A stretch of 64,000 nucleotides of DNA from Spizellomyces punctatus DAOM BR117. Its lineage: Eukaryota > Chytridiomycota > Chytridiomycetes > Spizellomycetales > Spizellomycetaceae. This document shows positions 1 through 14,148 of this stretch, in pieces; position 1 is the stretch's first letter; the number at the start of each line of letters is the position of its first letter. The notes beneath the pieces were generated by a model. It had not been told where the DNA came from. It ran no database searches and was given only the letters and a program-made list of their open reading frames with translations. The position numbers and the translations under genes were made by a program. The stretch lies in the NCBI RefSeq assembly GCF_000182565.1, contig NW_015971556.1, positions 124,001-188,000 of the forward strand, in the 5' to 3' direction.

Positions 1-1089
1 CACGATCACCACCTCGAAGAAGACGACGCTCACCATCAGAGGATCGCGCTCCCCGGCGAAACAGGAGCCGAAGCCGGAGCCCGGACGATGGGAGAAGGAG
101 ACGTGGTACTCTATAGATCTGAAGCTTCTTTTTGTCGACCTTGTATTAACGCTCCTCCACACCTGCTTTAGATGATGGGAATCGTCGTGACCGGAGAAAT
201 GAAGGGCGTTTCGAAGGCGTGCCAGAATCGCAACGATATGGGTAAGAGGAGATCACATTGCACTGTCCCAAAGTGCCCTGTTTAAATGATTGCTACAACA
301 GAAAACAGGAACAAACAGAAAACAAGGAGGCCGTACCTACTATTCCAAAAGAGCAACCTAATTTTGAAGTTTCCGGCGCTTTAGCGGCCGAGCAGAATAC
401 GTATAAAGGTGTCGTACTGAAATACAGGTAAGATATGGACGTTTGATAGCTCGCTGTCTGTATACACAGCGTTAATCTTTGTACGGTATCCTCTCTTCAG
501 TGAACCTCCCGAGGCGCGGAAACCAAAGGGACGATATAGGCTGTATGTTTTCAAAGGAAAAGACCAAATAGGTTGGTGTATTTCTATTTCTTCAACTCGG
601 ATTCGATCGTGTCTCCTCATATCGATATAACCTTTTGTACAGATATGCTGCACATCCATCGTCAAAGCGCGTTTCTCATAGGGCGCGACCGACTGGTAAG
701 CCTGCAAGCTGGTTCTCTGAAGCCCATTGATAGTAACAGTGCGATGTCTCCAGGTTGCAGATATTCCCATAGATCACCCGTCCTGCTCCAAACAGCATGC
801 AGTGTTACAGTACCGTCAAATTGTTGACACAGATGCAATAGGACAAGGCACGCGGACAGTAAAGTGAGTCTAATTACGCCATTTCACCCCGACCAGTGTA
901 TTTACTTACAATAACCGTAGGCCTTACATCATTGATCTGGATGCGACAAACGGTACCTATATCAATGGTGATCGGATACCTGCATCACGATACGTGGAGC
1001 TCAAATTGGGAGATACATTAAAGTTTGGATTTAGCACTAGGGAATATGTGTTGATGAGCGAGGACCTAGTTGACGAGAAGGGAGCATAG
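1..1089 (+). CDS. SNIP1/Pml1-like FHA-domain protein, 5' truncated by window edge
   Basis: Exons <1-102, 172-241, 302-427, 501-571, 643-695, 754-863, 921-1089; all phases join without a stop. The first exon is Arg/Ser-rich (RSRSRS). A linker follows (NFEVSGAL, YKGVVLKY), then a forkhead-associated domain: HIHRQSAFLIGRDRL, DHPSCSKQHAVLQYR and DATNGTYING carry the phosphopeptide-binding GR, S..H and NG positions. This order and wording match SNIP1 of animals and Pml1 of yeast, where the FHA domain sits in the RES complex of the spliceosome or binds phosphoproteins in the nucleus. It ends GFSTREYVLMSEDLVDEKGA. The N-terminal RS part lies partly outside the window. The gene converges on the BTB gene downstream. 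Family assignment is strong; RES complex membership is inferred. Confidence 0.9.
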
Positions 1090-1333
1090 TCCGCGCGATC
1101 TACATTTATTTTGGGCGTTCCTGTAAATATGAGCTCGTTCGACGTGGTTCCACGGGCGCCATCATGTTCGCTTATCTTTCTCGGTACAGCGGGAAAGATC
1201 ATGTCAGTGTCATTGTCAGGTTAAAAACTGATCGACAAGGTATATTAGTTTATTAAATCAAAGTCCCAAATTACTACGATCGTTACAGCCGCACGCTCTC
1301 TTCGTCTTGTTGAGCGGTAAATTCCCGTCACAG

Positions 1334-2116
1334 TCATAGCTCCACTCCTGTGGGCGAGAACCTTCTCGCCACTCTCTTCATCGGTCGTTGCTCTTGCCGT
1401 CCCTGCCCCGTCCCCACTCCAGATCCAGCCGCACCTTCAACTAATCCATTCTTTGTTATGAACGCATTGGCCATGGCAGTAACCAACTCTACTCCACACT
1501 CTGATGCTTTACGTCGCATTTCCCAAACAGTTGATTCATTCAGTCGACCCACCATATCTTTCGCCACAAGATTCTTCAGTTCTTCTACATCAAATTCTTG
1601 TGCCAACCGATAAAGCTCCACCAGTAAACTTGGTGAAGTTGGTGGTATCTTTGGTCTTGTTACAGAATAGAGCAGTGTTTCCTCTCTAGGAGGGTCCTTT
1701 GGAAGGTCCGGTGGTGTTCCTGGTGGTAATGGTGGGACGTATTTATTGGTATAAAGATAGCCGAGGAAGGCTTCGAAAGAAGGGGGTGTGATAAAGGGCG
1801 GGAGGGACAGAGTTATGGGTCTAGGTGGTGGTGGTTCGGATACTGACAAGTGTGCGAATTGCCGTAACTGTCCGGCCAGGACCTGGCTGTGAAGAGAATT
1901 GTTACTTCCACGCTGACATGATGCAAAAAAGTGGAAGTTGAATTTCGCTCTCCACCATTCCCGCACACATGTTTTCTAGAAGCCAGCAGTGCAAAACACA
2001 TACTTTCCATACCTATGGGCAGTGAATATTTGTGGTCCAACCACAAAAACAACGTCCGTGTCTTCGCGAAAGCCTTCTCTTGTTCCGCCCAGTGCAGGCG
2101 GTGGTTGCGTCGTCAT
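1334..2116 (-). CDS. BTB/POZ-domain protein
   Basis: Two exons, 2116-2013 and 1886-1334, give 218 residues. The intron (126 bp) was placed so that ..IFTAH is followed by SQVLAGQL, restoring the BTB core that reading straight through destroys. Visible BTB features are DVVFVVGPQIFTAH (beta strands and the conserved H), SFEAFLGYLYTNKY and LYRLAQEFDVEELKNLVAKDM. A proline-rich insert follows the YLY helix. The remainder resembles the alpha-helical end of BTB folds; no kelch, MATH or zinc-finger partner domain is present. BTB proteins often act as adaptors for Cul3 ubiquitin ligases, but nothing here fixes the substrate. The start is the only ATG that keeps the first BTB strand in frame. Confidence 0.8.
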
Positions 2117-2337
2117 GCTCCCAAAGCACAATTTCCGAAGTGTGCGACACAACACCTGGCTAACGCGTCCAAGATATTCCAGAACGCGCGCAGTTTACCA
2201 ACTAGAACAAGAACGCCAACCTTGGAATACGTTATTGTTCACCAGTGCTACCAGTGCTGTTTCACGCAGCCAAAATGCCACGTCGACCTACGTACAGTAA
2301 GTTATCTTCAATGGTAAACTATTTATTTTAGATAATA

Positions 2338-4133
<1,796 letters not shown>

Positions 4134-4744
4134 TCGGACAAACTGGAGCAACGAGCGCTGGTGATGCAAATGCTACAAACCACACTGCTGACTGTCCGAG
4201 CTGACTCACAGACTGAGTGATGAGTCACGTAATGGAGGGCAAGGTCGATCGACCATATATTGGAATGCATAATGCTCCAAGGCTTCATATGAAAACTACA
4301 CAAATGTCTTTGGAATCATCTCAATGCTGACTGTCAGCAAATATTCAGTATCTTCATTTGGTTGGCAATCAGTCAGCCTGTATGGCAAAGAAAGCATTCA
4401 ACGGTTGTCAATGGGGTGGACACATTATCTTATTCTATTCAAGTACGCCATTATAGTAACTGGTGTGCTGAAGGCTCTCAGAATCGCAGCAGTTCTCAAA
4501 TAAGTCTCTGGCTCGCTGAAAGTAACAGCTGCCAACAGCGGCTGGTCGAACGGCGGGCGCGTCGCCCATCGCCTGATCCAACCAAAGAAACCCGCATGTT
4601 CAGCGCGTCGCACGATATGCCTCGCCCCGAGATCTGCAAACCACACATTCACAAAAACAGAACACTTGAGCCGCTTCTTGATCCACCTCCATTTTTAACA
4701 AACGACTCCAAGAACCCACACCCACACCACCGGCATTCGTAGAT
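4134..4744. promoter_or_regulatory. Divergent intergenic region, KMO / MVD
   Basis: The 611 bp separate two divergent start codons and must contain both promoters. I see no gene, strong repeat or recognisable operator. Open frames here lack any domain and contain no convincing splice structure. Confidence 0.6.
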
Positions 4745-6025
4745 ATGCTTTCAACGAACCCCCATGCGTTCGAAGTAACGGTCTCAGCACCCGTAAACAT
4801 CGCCGTCGTAAAGTACTGGGGAAAGCGAGACACATCCCTCCTACTTCCCACCAACTCTTCGCTGTCTCTTACGCTTTCTCAAGATGACCTCCGCTCGACG
4901 ACAACAGTACGAGCCGACCCGTCGTTCGAAAGAGATCGTTTATGGTTGAACGGGAAAGAAGAGGATGTAACAAAGAATAAGCGTATGGTGAATGTTGTAC
5001 GAGAGCTACGCGCCTTGAGACAGCGGATGGAACAAGACGATGCGTCATTAGAAAAACTCTCTGCCCAAAAACTTCACGTGTGTTCCCAAAACAACTTTCC
5101 AACGGCCGCAGGACTAGCTTCCAGCGCAAGCGGTTTCGCAGCTCTGACATTCGGTATCGCCCACGCAATAGGCGTAGCCGACAAGGTATCCAGATCCGAC
5201 CTATCCCGTCTCGCACGACTCGGATCCGGATCTGCCTGCAGGAGTTTATTTGGCGGGTTCGTCGCCTGGGAAATGGGTTCAAGACCAGATGGTGTCGACT
5301 CTGTCGCCGTCCAAGTAGCCGATGAATCCCATTGGCCAGATATGGAAGCCCTCGTTCTCGTAGCATCAGACGCCCGAAAGGACACTCCATCGACAGCAGG
5401 AATGCAATTAACCGTGGAGACCTCTGAACTACTCCAAGAGCGCATCCGTCAAGTGCCACAACGCATGCAAGATATGAAACAAGCAATCGCCAACAAAGAT
5501 TACGATGCATTCGCTGAGCTGACCATGATGGATTCGAATCAATTCCATGCAGTTTGTTTGGACACTTTTCCCCCAATTACGTACCTCAACGACGTCTCTC
5601 GAGCTGTCATCCACCTCATTACAGCCTACAACGCATTGTTCACTGGCGACGGAAGGAGTGGTCGTGGAAAGAAGGGGTATCGCGCGGCATATACATTTGA
5701 CGCAGGACCAAATGCTGTCTTGTACATTTTGAAGGAGCATGTTCCAGAGGTATTGGCCCTTGTCAACAGATTCTTTCCTCCACCAGAGGGGGAAGGTGAG
5801 AGGAAAGAGTACTTTGGACGGGCTGCAAATTTTATGGGATCCGAGAACGTCAAAGCTGTCGATGACATGGTTTCCAGAATTGGTATGAAACCGCTTGAAA
5901 GGGGGAGCTTGAGGAGAATCATAAGCACAAGTGTTGGTGATGGGCCAAGGATATTAGCTAGAGGATGGAACGCCCATGTTTCGCTTCTTGGCGAAGATGG
6001 ACTTCCCAAGACAGAGATTGCATAG
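4745..6025 (+). CDS. MVD1: Diphosphomevalonate decarboxylase
   Basis: One uninterrupted exon encodes 426 residues. It decarboxylates mevalonate 5-diphosphate to isopentenyl diphosphate using ATP, in the cytosolic mevalonate/sterol pathway. GHMP-kinase-fold motifs are all present: SAPVNIAVVKYWGKRD at the N terminus, NNFPTAAGLASSASGFAAL (phosphate-binding loop), RLGSGSACRSLFGGFVAWE, ASDARKDTPSTAGM and DAGPNAVLYI. The catalytic Asp of the family lies in that last motif. The start ATG is followed directly by the conserved N terminus, so there is no doubt about it. The lack of introns is unusual in a neighbourhood where most genes have three to eleven exons. Length is slightly above the roughly 400 residues of ascomycete enzymes because of a short basic tail. 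Confidence 0.97.
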   Translation: MLSTNPHAFEVTVSAPVNIAVVKYWGKRDTSLLLPTNSSLSLTLSQDDLRSTTTVRADPSFERDRLWLNGKEEDVTKNKRMVNVVRELRALRQRMEQDDASLEKLSAQKLHVCSQNNFPTAAGLASSASGFAALTFGIAHAIGVADKVSRSDLSRLARLGSGSACRSLFGGFVAWEMGSRPDGVDSVAVQVADESHWPDMEALVLVASDARKDTPSTAGMQLTVETSELLQERIRQVPQRMQDMKQAIANKDYDAFAELTMMDSNQFHAVCLDTFPPITYLNDVSRAVIHLITAYNALFTGDGRSGRGKKGYRAAYTFDAGPNAVLYILKEHVPEVLALVNRFFPPPEGEGERKEYFGRAANFMGSENVKAVDDMVSRIGMKPLERGSLRRIISTSVGDGPRILARGWNAHVSLLGEDGLPKTEIA

Positions 6026-6281
6026 AACACCACAACGCAACCTAGAAATATGATTTAACGCTAGTTATTTCCACTTAATTCTGGCTGGTCGAGGTAGAAA
6101 GACAAACAAAAAGTATATATATAGTGAACGCTAGTGACAGCAATTACAAAGAGAAAAGGGTCCACAGAATCTGGACTATCAACAGATCACTACGGCAGAT
6201 TACGAGTATCGTACAAAATAAGGCAGCCACATGAAAGGCCCTTTTCCTCTCATTCATAGTCCCAGTCCCGAAACACTGGTC

Positions 6282-9200
6282 CTACTTTCGAGCTACAATG
6301 GCAATGATGATATTGGATACGCTGATGCCCCCTGTTATGACCAATAACGTCCAGGCCACCACGCGACCCCGGACAGGAAACCATGTAGGTATACTTCTGA
6401 ACGTGGGACTAATGTACTGGGGATGTACTGGAAGAGTGGCCTTGCGAAGTAAATCTGCTCCATCTGAAATATCTGTTGCATTGCTGCCCGTTGTTTCACG
6501 CCGTGAAGGCGCCGGACCAGGCTCCTCTCCTCCGTGGATAGGCTCCAGTGGAACATCCTGCGGTGCCATCATATCGCGCCCGTCCGCCGATTCTGCAACT
6601 CGAGTTAACGTATCCTTCCCCGGTCTTGTGTAGGATGCACCGGCTCTTGAGGGACTCGCGGCTCTCATGCTTTTCATCGCCCGTTTCAATGTTCCTCGTA
6701 CACCTCCCCCACCCTCCATGTCCCAGGATGGATGATGTGTTTCCCGTCTCGCAATTTTGTGTTCCAGATCGGGATCCGGAACATCATCTTTTAAATATTC
6801 TTCTGCACCGCCCACCTGCACCTGCTCAGTCGATAATCGCACGGCCGTCCATGGCCCTGCTGTGGATGCTGTGACGCCTCTCTGAATCTCCGAGGACGGG
6901 CGCATACCCTCCCCTGTTGGTGCGGTGGAAGCCGTAGTCACTGAGGCATCATCCATCGCTTCATAGTGAATGTTAGATGCTCTTGGAAGAGTCGCCGAGT
7001 CCTCATGTTCCTCCACTGGGTGCTCGTCAGGTAACGCCATCATCACCGACTTTTTCCGTCCAGAAGTCGTTCCTTTACTTCCTAGAGGGTTCTTGAGAAT
7101 TGAGCCGCTCGGTGATGGCATTGGTACTTGGACTGCAGCGGCATCTTCAGAGAGCGTTACAGCTATTGGTGGTGGTATGCTCAATGTTGGCAATACAATA
7201 TCGGAAGGTGCGGCGGTCTCAATTTCCAAGGGAGGAATGGCTCCACGCATTGATAGTTCCGACCGATCTCGAGGCAGTCGCCGTTCGCCGCCAGGGGCGA
7301 CAAGAGAGTCACGGACGGACTTTTCATCAATAAACTTGTGGATGGTTCTCGATGACCAGTGTATCTCTTTCAACAGCAGTTTTTGCTTTTCAGTGAGGAC
7401 TGAAAATATAAGATGTGAATAGCTTATCCCAGGCATGCATCCTTGCGTATCACATACTTCGACTTTCGTTGTACTCTCTTCGGAATCTTAGGCATTTCAG
7501 ATAAATAACAAAGGGGATAATGAAATTGGCAGTAGAGACGAAGAACAGGGAAGTCCAGTTAATGAAAGCCTGCATGGAATTTCCTGTTTGCAGCGGAATA
7601 CAGAGAAACCACGGAAGAACGTGCGCCAAAAAGATAGCCGTCCCTACAGGTAAACGGAGATTAGCGCATAGCTTATCCAAACACAAAAACCCTGAATCCA
7701 CTCACGTTTTCCGGCGACTTTGTTCTGCACCATGTTATTTTGAGCAACAATGAAATTTACCGGAATGGCAGGTAAAAGCATAACAATCGAAAAAAGGTAG
7801 GCGGACGCCTTGTTTAGCTTGCCGGATTTCATTAAAGTTGGAAGGATGTTTCCCGAACTATCAAGTTGGAATCCGAGAGCGGCTAGAGAGGTGCAAAAAA
7901 GTATCAGTTACGTGCTCGCGCGCATCCGAGATCTCGCAACTTACGGATGAGTCCAACCAGCATATAGAAAGCAGTTGCAATGGCGATTGCAGTCCATACA
8001 ACGCTCTGAGCGCTCACTGTTCGTTTCTATATGATGCCATCATCGTCAAAGCCCAACAAAGTGATGTTTGTTAATCGTGGAACCATACCTTAATATTCAC
8101 CCACGATGGAACGACCGTCGTACACGCCAAATTCAGCATGATAGTACCGACTACAGTGGCATAGTCGCTTCCAAATGCTGGAACTCTCGAGGGTTCTAAA
8201 CCCTGGTGAAAAGAGGCACCAATCCACTCAAGTCCAATCGCAATGGATAACCAAAAGGCAACTATCGCAAAGGACATTCTGTTAGGTATATCCATTTGTT
8301 CACGATAATTACCACTACCTATAACCTACTTATTTGGGCAATGATGTTATCGTCAAGGTTGACGATCCCCAGCGGAAAGGCAAATATGAGGACGAGCTGC
8401 AAATAAGGCAAAAGATGGTGAATGACAAAAAAAAAACTCAATTGTCACACTGACAAGGGTTAACCTACCAACAGTCCCACAGTAAAGAGCATCCAAGTAT
8501 CTCCAAATGGAGAAGGAAACTCTGTCGAATTACTCACCACGCAGAACCATCCACGATTTGGCCCACTTAAAGCCAATCCACAGGTCTTGCCGAATATATC
8601 GATTATCATGCTATCAAATGCCTACCATACAAACAAAGTTATGGGATTGGTCATAAAGCGTTTGGTATTAGGCTGTACCTCACCTGAGCCATAATCACAA
8701 TACCAGACATGGCATTCGATTGGAGTGCGCCGTAAAGCAGGAATTGTCCCAGATAATGGGCTAGATCTCCAAAATAAAAGTTGATCAGAGTCGCAAACTC
8801 TACAGTTCCCTACAAACCGTACGTTAGCATTTACAGTCCCTCAAGAGCTTTACAATAATAAGAATTCGGCGTACCTGAAAGTGTTTATTTCCCGGCACCG
8901 CTTGCATGGCCTCAATAATAAAGAGGATACTCAAAGCGGAGACCAGTCCAAATATTATAAAGAGGATCGTAGGGAAAAACCAGCCAGATTGTTGGAATGT
9001 AGCCGGAGTGAAAGGCACACCTTTGATATAAAATACAGGAGCGTCAACACATGCCAGCAATGCCAATGCATGTCTGCCGAGCTCTCACCAGGGCCAGTCA
9101 TTCCGTTGATAAGAAGACACACTCCGCCAAAGAAAGATATTGTTTTGGCCTTGAGGAGCTGTTTAGAGGGAAATATTGTGAGTTTCACTGCTGATCTTTC

Positions 9201-9306
9201 TTTGGTGATCTCGCCTTGCGGCCCAGTCGGATCTTACCTTCGAGATAGTAGTACGTCTGGCGGTCATCCCGCCAAGGGAAGCCAGCGTTCGCGACACAGT
9301 AGGCAT
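6282..9306 (-). CDS. Aa_trans-family amino-acid transporter with long C-terminal tail
   Basis: Eleven exons (9306-9238, 9158-9089, 9020-8875, 8809-8684, 8621-8469, 8396-8326, 8278-8089, 8026-7945, 7882-7706, 7643-7458, 7399-6282) give 795 residues. After a short N terminus comes AKTISFFGGVCLLINGMTGPG, typical of the first helix of AAAP/SLC38-type transporters, then about ten more hydrophobic helices up to residue ~430. The last exon encodes a ~370-residue Ser/Pro/Thr/acidic tail that ends in one further membrane segment (VVAWTLLVITGGISVSNIII) only four residues from the C terminus. A terminal anchor after a long soluble tail is unusual for this family and might tether or gate the tail. An upstream in-frame ATG near 9372 would add 22 residues. 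Substrate and membrane (vacuole or plasma membrane) cannot be told from sequence. Confidence 0.8.
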
Positions 9307-9872
9307 GGTCGCCGGGTATCCCCGTACGGGGAGGGCAAGTCGTTCAAAAAATAATGTGGAGATAAAAAGCAAACTCCAAAAGATCTTTCCTTTCGATACC
9401 AGCCGAAAGCTGGCAAGTGAGAGCGTATGAACTGCTAAGCCTCGTGTGGCAGAGTAGAGTAATCAACCGAACTTTAATCCTGCCGGGGCTTGTGGCTATG
9501 GTCGCCGTGAAAGTTTCAGAGGTCTTGCTGGTTGATTCAAGTGATGAAGATATGGATATTAAACGGTCTTCCCAAAGGCTATGCATCACGCAGGATACTT
9601 GATGTTGGACATGTAGTGTATTGTCATTGGAAACAGCAGGACAGGGACGCCCAACAGCTAGTAGTGCTTTCAACAATCAAAGGATTTGCATACTGAGTCC
9701 ACCTGCTTGTTGGTTAGCCAATATGAAAGAAAGCTTTGCTACAGATACAGGAATGCTTCAAACATGAACCGAATCACAATATTGACATACCAACACAAAA
9801 ATACGGATTTATATACCGAAAAGAAAAAACTGAACACAAAATATTTGTCCCAAAATGCACTTTTGCATGAAC
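9307..9872. other. Intergenic, no gene seen
   Basis: This 566 bp stretch holds the promoter side of the amino-acid transporter gene and the 3' side of the C2H2 gene. Short open frames on both strands show no domain or splice logic. Confidence 0.5.
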
Positions 9873-10737
9873 TCAATCGACCAAATCCTCCACCCTGTTC
9901 CTAAAAACCTTCATACAACCCGCACACGGCTCTTTGTCAGCATCCAAAACAGCTGCACAGCACTCTGCCAAAACGTCCAACCCAATCACATGTTTACCGT
10001 GCGAAACAACATGCTCTTCAAGAGCCAACAAGTCCTTCTCAATATCCCTTCTGCATACCGCAGTGTGAACCAAGCTAGTGTGCTCCGGGTCCTCACTACG
10101 CTTATCCAAGTTCATATGAGTCGTTGCGTGCCTGCTTTCGACTCGTTCATCGCACCCCTTGATGGGGCAGGCCAGGTATGCTTTGCCAGCCTTGGTATCT
10201 TGTATAATTTTGAGGGTTGCTTCTTGTGCAAGGCGGGTAAAATTGTCTGGGACGACCGGGGCGGATTCTGGTTCGGCCGATTTAGCAGCAGCATTCGTAA
10301 GGTCCTCAGGCGTTTTTGTGCTGGTATCGTAGTAGTGAAAAATATGTTTGGTGCGGGGTTTGCGCACAGGTTTGCGACGAGGCCTTTTGGGACGGGGATG
10401 GTTTCTGTGGATTTTTGAGTGACGCTGAAGAGCATCAAAGCGGTTGAATCTGCCCATAAATACTCATGTTGTCAGACACGCAAATCGAGACAAAAACCTC
10501 ACCGGTCCGATAAGCTTACCCTCTGTCGCAAACAGTACACACAAACGGCTTCTCTCCAGAATGCACTAAGGCATGCCTCTGCAAATGCTCCAGCCTCCTG
10601 AACCACAGTCCGCAGTCTGAGCAGTGAAAGTGCCGGTCGGGTTCTTGCACCATACTACCCCGTCGAATGGTCTTGTCCCGTTCCTCTTCTTCATCAATCT
10701 CCTCGTAGTCCATCACCTTGTTGCTGAACGTAACCAT
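9873..10737 (-). CDS. C2H2 zinc-finger protein (two tandem fingers)
   Basis: Exons 10737-10520 and 10449-9873 give 264 residues. The intron falls inside the second finger: joining CTVCDRG to FNRFDALQRHSKIH restores it. The first finger is FHCSDCGLWFRRLEHLQRHALVH, joined to the second by the classical SGEKPF linker. A basic stretch follows (RNHPRPKRPRRKPVRKPR, a probable nuclear localisation signal). The C-terminal half has further Cys/His clusters (CPIKGCDERVE..H...H; CAGCMKVF) that may form non-classical zinc sites. The two-finger SGEKPF layout resembles Msn2/Mig1-type fungal regulators that read G-rich sites, but with such short fingers no target can be named. The start at 10737 was chosen over an upstream ATG at 10893 because the intervening peptide is not domain-like. 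Confidence 0.8.
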
Positions 10738-11312
10738 GTTTTTGTTCTGTGCTCTTTCTGGTCGCAGCCTAGTGCACCTGGCACTTCCCTCGACAGAAAG
10801 GTAAAAAAAAAAAAGATGTAACCACGAAGGTACTCGCTCCCCCCACTTGGAAGGTACACGAAGCTTTGTTACACAAAAGAACTCAGGAGCCAAATCACGT
10901 GAAAGGTTAGGTAATGGTGCGTGTGGAAGGACCGCCGAGGACTACAAGTGCGGGGAACTACCAACGTGCAGCCAAAATATTTTTAGAGTTGGGGAACCGA
11001 TCTTTATTTTTGCTTATCGCTCAAGAAATTCTTTGAACGTCGGAAGGGTGCACGGTAGTAGTCCCCAGAGATACGCTAACGCGCGATCTCATGCGGTCCC
11101 TTGCCGCGAATTTCAATAGCTAGTCGTCCATCAGTCAGTTCAAAGAATTGGAAACCTTTAGTCAATCATCTAATGGCATCAAAGATTCATTATGAATGTC
11201 CATCGGCCACAATAACCTCAACTATAAATTGGGCCATCCACATGAAAATAAGTAAAATATTGTTCAGTCACAGTCCGCTATCAAAGAATGCTATCATACT
11301 TGCTCTAAATGT
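10738..11312. other. Intergenic, C2H2 promoter and peptidase 3' side
   Basis: The 575 bp contain an A-rich run near 10802-10814 (T-rich on the coding strand of the C2H2 gene). No gene or RNA is recognised. Confidence 0.5.
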
Positions 11313-13959
11313 CTATGTCGCTCCTTGGCCTAAATCTTGCAACTCAACTTTAAATTTCCCTTCCCTTTCTCCTTCCTTTACCACACCCAATTTTTCCAAT
11401 CCTATCCACGGATCCCGTCCCCCACCCCACCCTAGTAACTCCTTTCTAACAAGCTCACCACCCTCCTTCCAAGCCTGCTCATCGCGATCCGCGAACCACC
11501 TCCTCCAAATTCGATTCACCCATCGTCGGCTCCAAAAGTAACTGTAATAGGTGGCGCCGTAACTGAAGAGATGGGTAAATTGTACTTGCCAGGCTGAATT
11601 GGGTACGGGAGGGAAGACGTTGAAACGCTTTTGAGATTCAATTAATAGGGAAGTAGAGTCAAACGACGGCTCGAGGGCATGGGGGGAATGATACATCTGA
11701 TCTAATAGTGCCAGTTGGAGCTGATGTTGAGTTTCGAAGGCATCAGCCGAGGATGAGGTGGCTTGGGCAGAGCGTAGAAGGTCTGGTGGAAGGGGTGCGC
11801 CCGTTTTATGATGTCGACCAAATGTTGCTAAAACTTTTGGTGAACGAGCAAAGTTTTCCATAAAGATGGAAGGCACTTCTACAAAGTCCATAGGGACTCG
11901 TGTCCCTGCAATGTGCTGGAACTCTGTCCGGGCTAGCATGGCTGGAGGTAATAAAGTAGATGAGAATCATTGCCAAGCAACAATACGAGGGTCGACTCGC
12001 ATACTTACAATGCATGGCATGGCCCATTTCATGAAACAAAGTCTCCACCTCCCAAAGGCTCAACAGACTTGGATGATCGACGCCTAAAGGCTTTTTGAAT
12101 GCCGTGACAAGAACCACAATAGGTAACTGGTATCGCTTGACAAGTCCATCCTCCTGAATATCCTTTTCCGAATCACGAACCCGCATGATCCCGGACCGAA
12201 ACTCCGGGCCAAAATGTTCTTCATCATCAATCCGCCGCGAACATCTCACCGTGAAATGCGCCGCACTCTCATACTTGCGGCCTTCACCGGGACCTCGGCG
12301 AAAAAGGTCGCAATAGATTGTTCCAATTTTGCCTTCAGTCTCATGGACCACTTCCAGCTTCCGCACATCCTCGTGCCATACTTCACCCGGTGCTAACATC
12401 ACCGGTTCAAACGTCACCCCATACAGGGATTTGAACAGTCTCGATAATCCATCAAATGTTGACCCAACAGTGAAATAAGCAGATAAACCGTCAGTGCCGC
12501 CGCCAGCCACGGTCACTGGTGGCGAAGCATGGAAGGGATCAGCGCTACCAGGCTGGGCAGCAACTACGGCACTAGGAGATATGAACCGTGAATAGAAAAA
12601 GCGGTCCCATGGTTGAACCTCATGTGACGCATTGGGTCCCAAATGCACGCTTTTTAACTTGCGGAGCCGATCGAGATCGCTCTGAGCCTTTGGCTTGTGA
12701 AGATTGGATAGTGATTCCAGGAAAGCCATGACGTTCTCTGGCAGATGCTCAGTTACAAAGATAGTTTCAGGATACTCGATAGAGTCGCTGCATACCTGGA
12801 GTTTCAGCCATCTTGTCCACCAAATACATTTGAGCATAACTCTCTTTACCCAACAATCGCGCCAGTTCGCCTCGCTTTACCAACATCTCCTCAAGTACAT
12901 CCACTTGATACTTGCTCCCAGAATTCATTGCCAGATACATTCTCCTTCGGACATCCTCGTCGCGGGCCATTCGTAAAACTGCCAACGCAGCTGCCGATGA
13001 CGTTGGTATAATCGCGCGAGAGCCAGCGGTGACTGATGCAATGATGTTTTCTGGGACTCCTTGTAGTTTCTTCCCAGGGTCCTCAACCTCTATGCTGTCT
13101 ACTACCGGAAAAGCATTCATGACAACAGCTTGGCCGAGTTCGAGGATCCGATCTTGCAACTCGACAAAGCGTTTCCGGGTTGCAAATGGCATATGGATTC
13201 CCGACTTTTCAAAGTCGACAAGAAGGAGGTTGGCGACTCTTAATTCTTGTTCGGAGAACTGGGTGGATATCGTCGCATCTTGCACGACGCGCTTGAGAGT
13301 CTATACAGTCCTAGGATGAGACCACACCTCTAGATATCTCAGAAACCATTCGAGCAACCAACCTCATACAACCCCTGATGAGTATTCAGTTGATTCATAA
13401 AGTTGCTCAATATTCCGTGTGCATCATTTGCTGACCGGACAAAGCGGCCATCTGGATGCACATGCCGAATCAACTCTGCAGTGTCCACCACCGAGCACAA
13501 AATGTCAGACAACCGATCCAGCCTTTTGACCGTCTTTTTCATTTCGCTGATATTACCCTCCCGGGCAGCAGCGCACACTCTCTCTACAATTTGATTGACT
13601 TCATCGATTGCTGCCCGAGCGGCTCGAATGAAGCCCTCTGGACGGTCGAGAGCGGCGAATCCAAAGAGGCCGACATGGCGGTGCCGGCCTTGCGTTGGGC
13701 GCAAACGATTTTTGTGCCAGTACGATGGATCATCAAATATGAGCCGCAAAGAATCGTTGGTTTTGTTGGTACTGTGAGTGCTTGAAGTAGTTGTATAGGC
13801 ACTGGCAGGTTCGGGTGAGGAAGATGCAGATCTAGGATGATATTGCAATCGCCGCCTGTAGGATCTCAAAGCCGTGAATCTTGAAAGTGGACGACCTACA
13901 GTAGGAAGATGTCGGGCCCTTGCAAAGCAGCATAAGCCGCATATAAAGGGAGATCCCAT
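11313..13959 (-). CDS. OCT1: Mitochondrial intermediate peptidase (M3 metallopeptidase)
   Basis: Exons 13959-13363, 13300-12796, 12737-12009 and 11941-11313 give 819 residues. The N terminus (MGSPFICGLCCFARARHL...) is rich in Arg, Ser and hydrophobics and lacks acids, as expected of a mitochondrial presequence. YWHKNRLRPTQGRHRHVGLFG matches the start of mature MIP. The zinc site HEMGHAMH is intact, with the exon-3/exon-4 junction directly after it, followed by the conserved AGTRVPMDFVEVPSIFMENF. The enzyme removes octapeptides from imported precursors after the main processing peptidase. Length is close to other fungal MIPs. All three introns join in phase; the 5' donor of intron 1 is the unusual GTTGGT, which recurs in this window (P450 gene). 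Confidence 0.95.
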
Positions 13960-14148
13960 CGCTGTTGCGTTCGTTCTAGAGTAAAGTGATGCGTCGGCAT
14001 GAATTAGAAATGCCTCGGCTGGGGGACGTTCTCGCCAGGTTAGATGGTTTGAAAGGTTGGAACCGCTGACTGACCTTGTCGGAGATTTCTGTAATCATTG
14101 GCGTGCGGGAGATCATTTGTATAGTATCGGTTATACTTCGCACCAAAA

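Noticed and set aside
4869-5576. 235-codon minus-strand frame
   Set aside because: Antisense to the intact mevalonate diphosphate decarboxylase exon; no domain.
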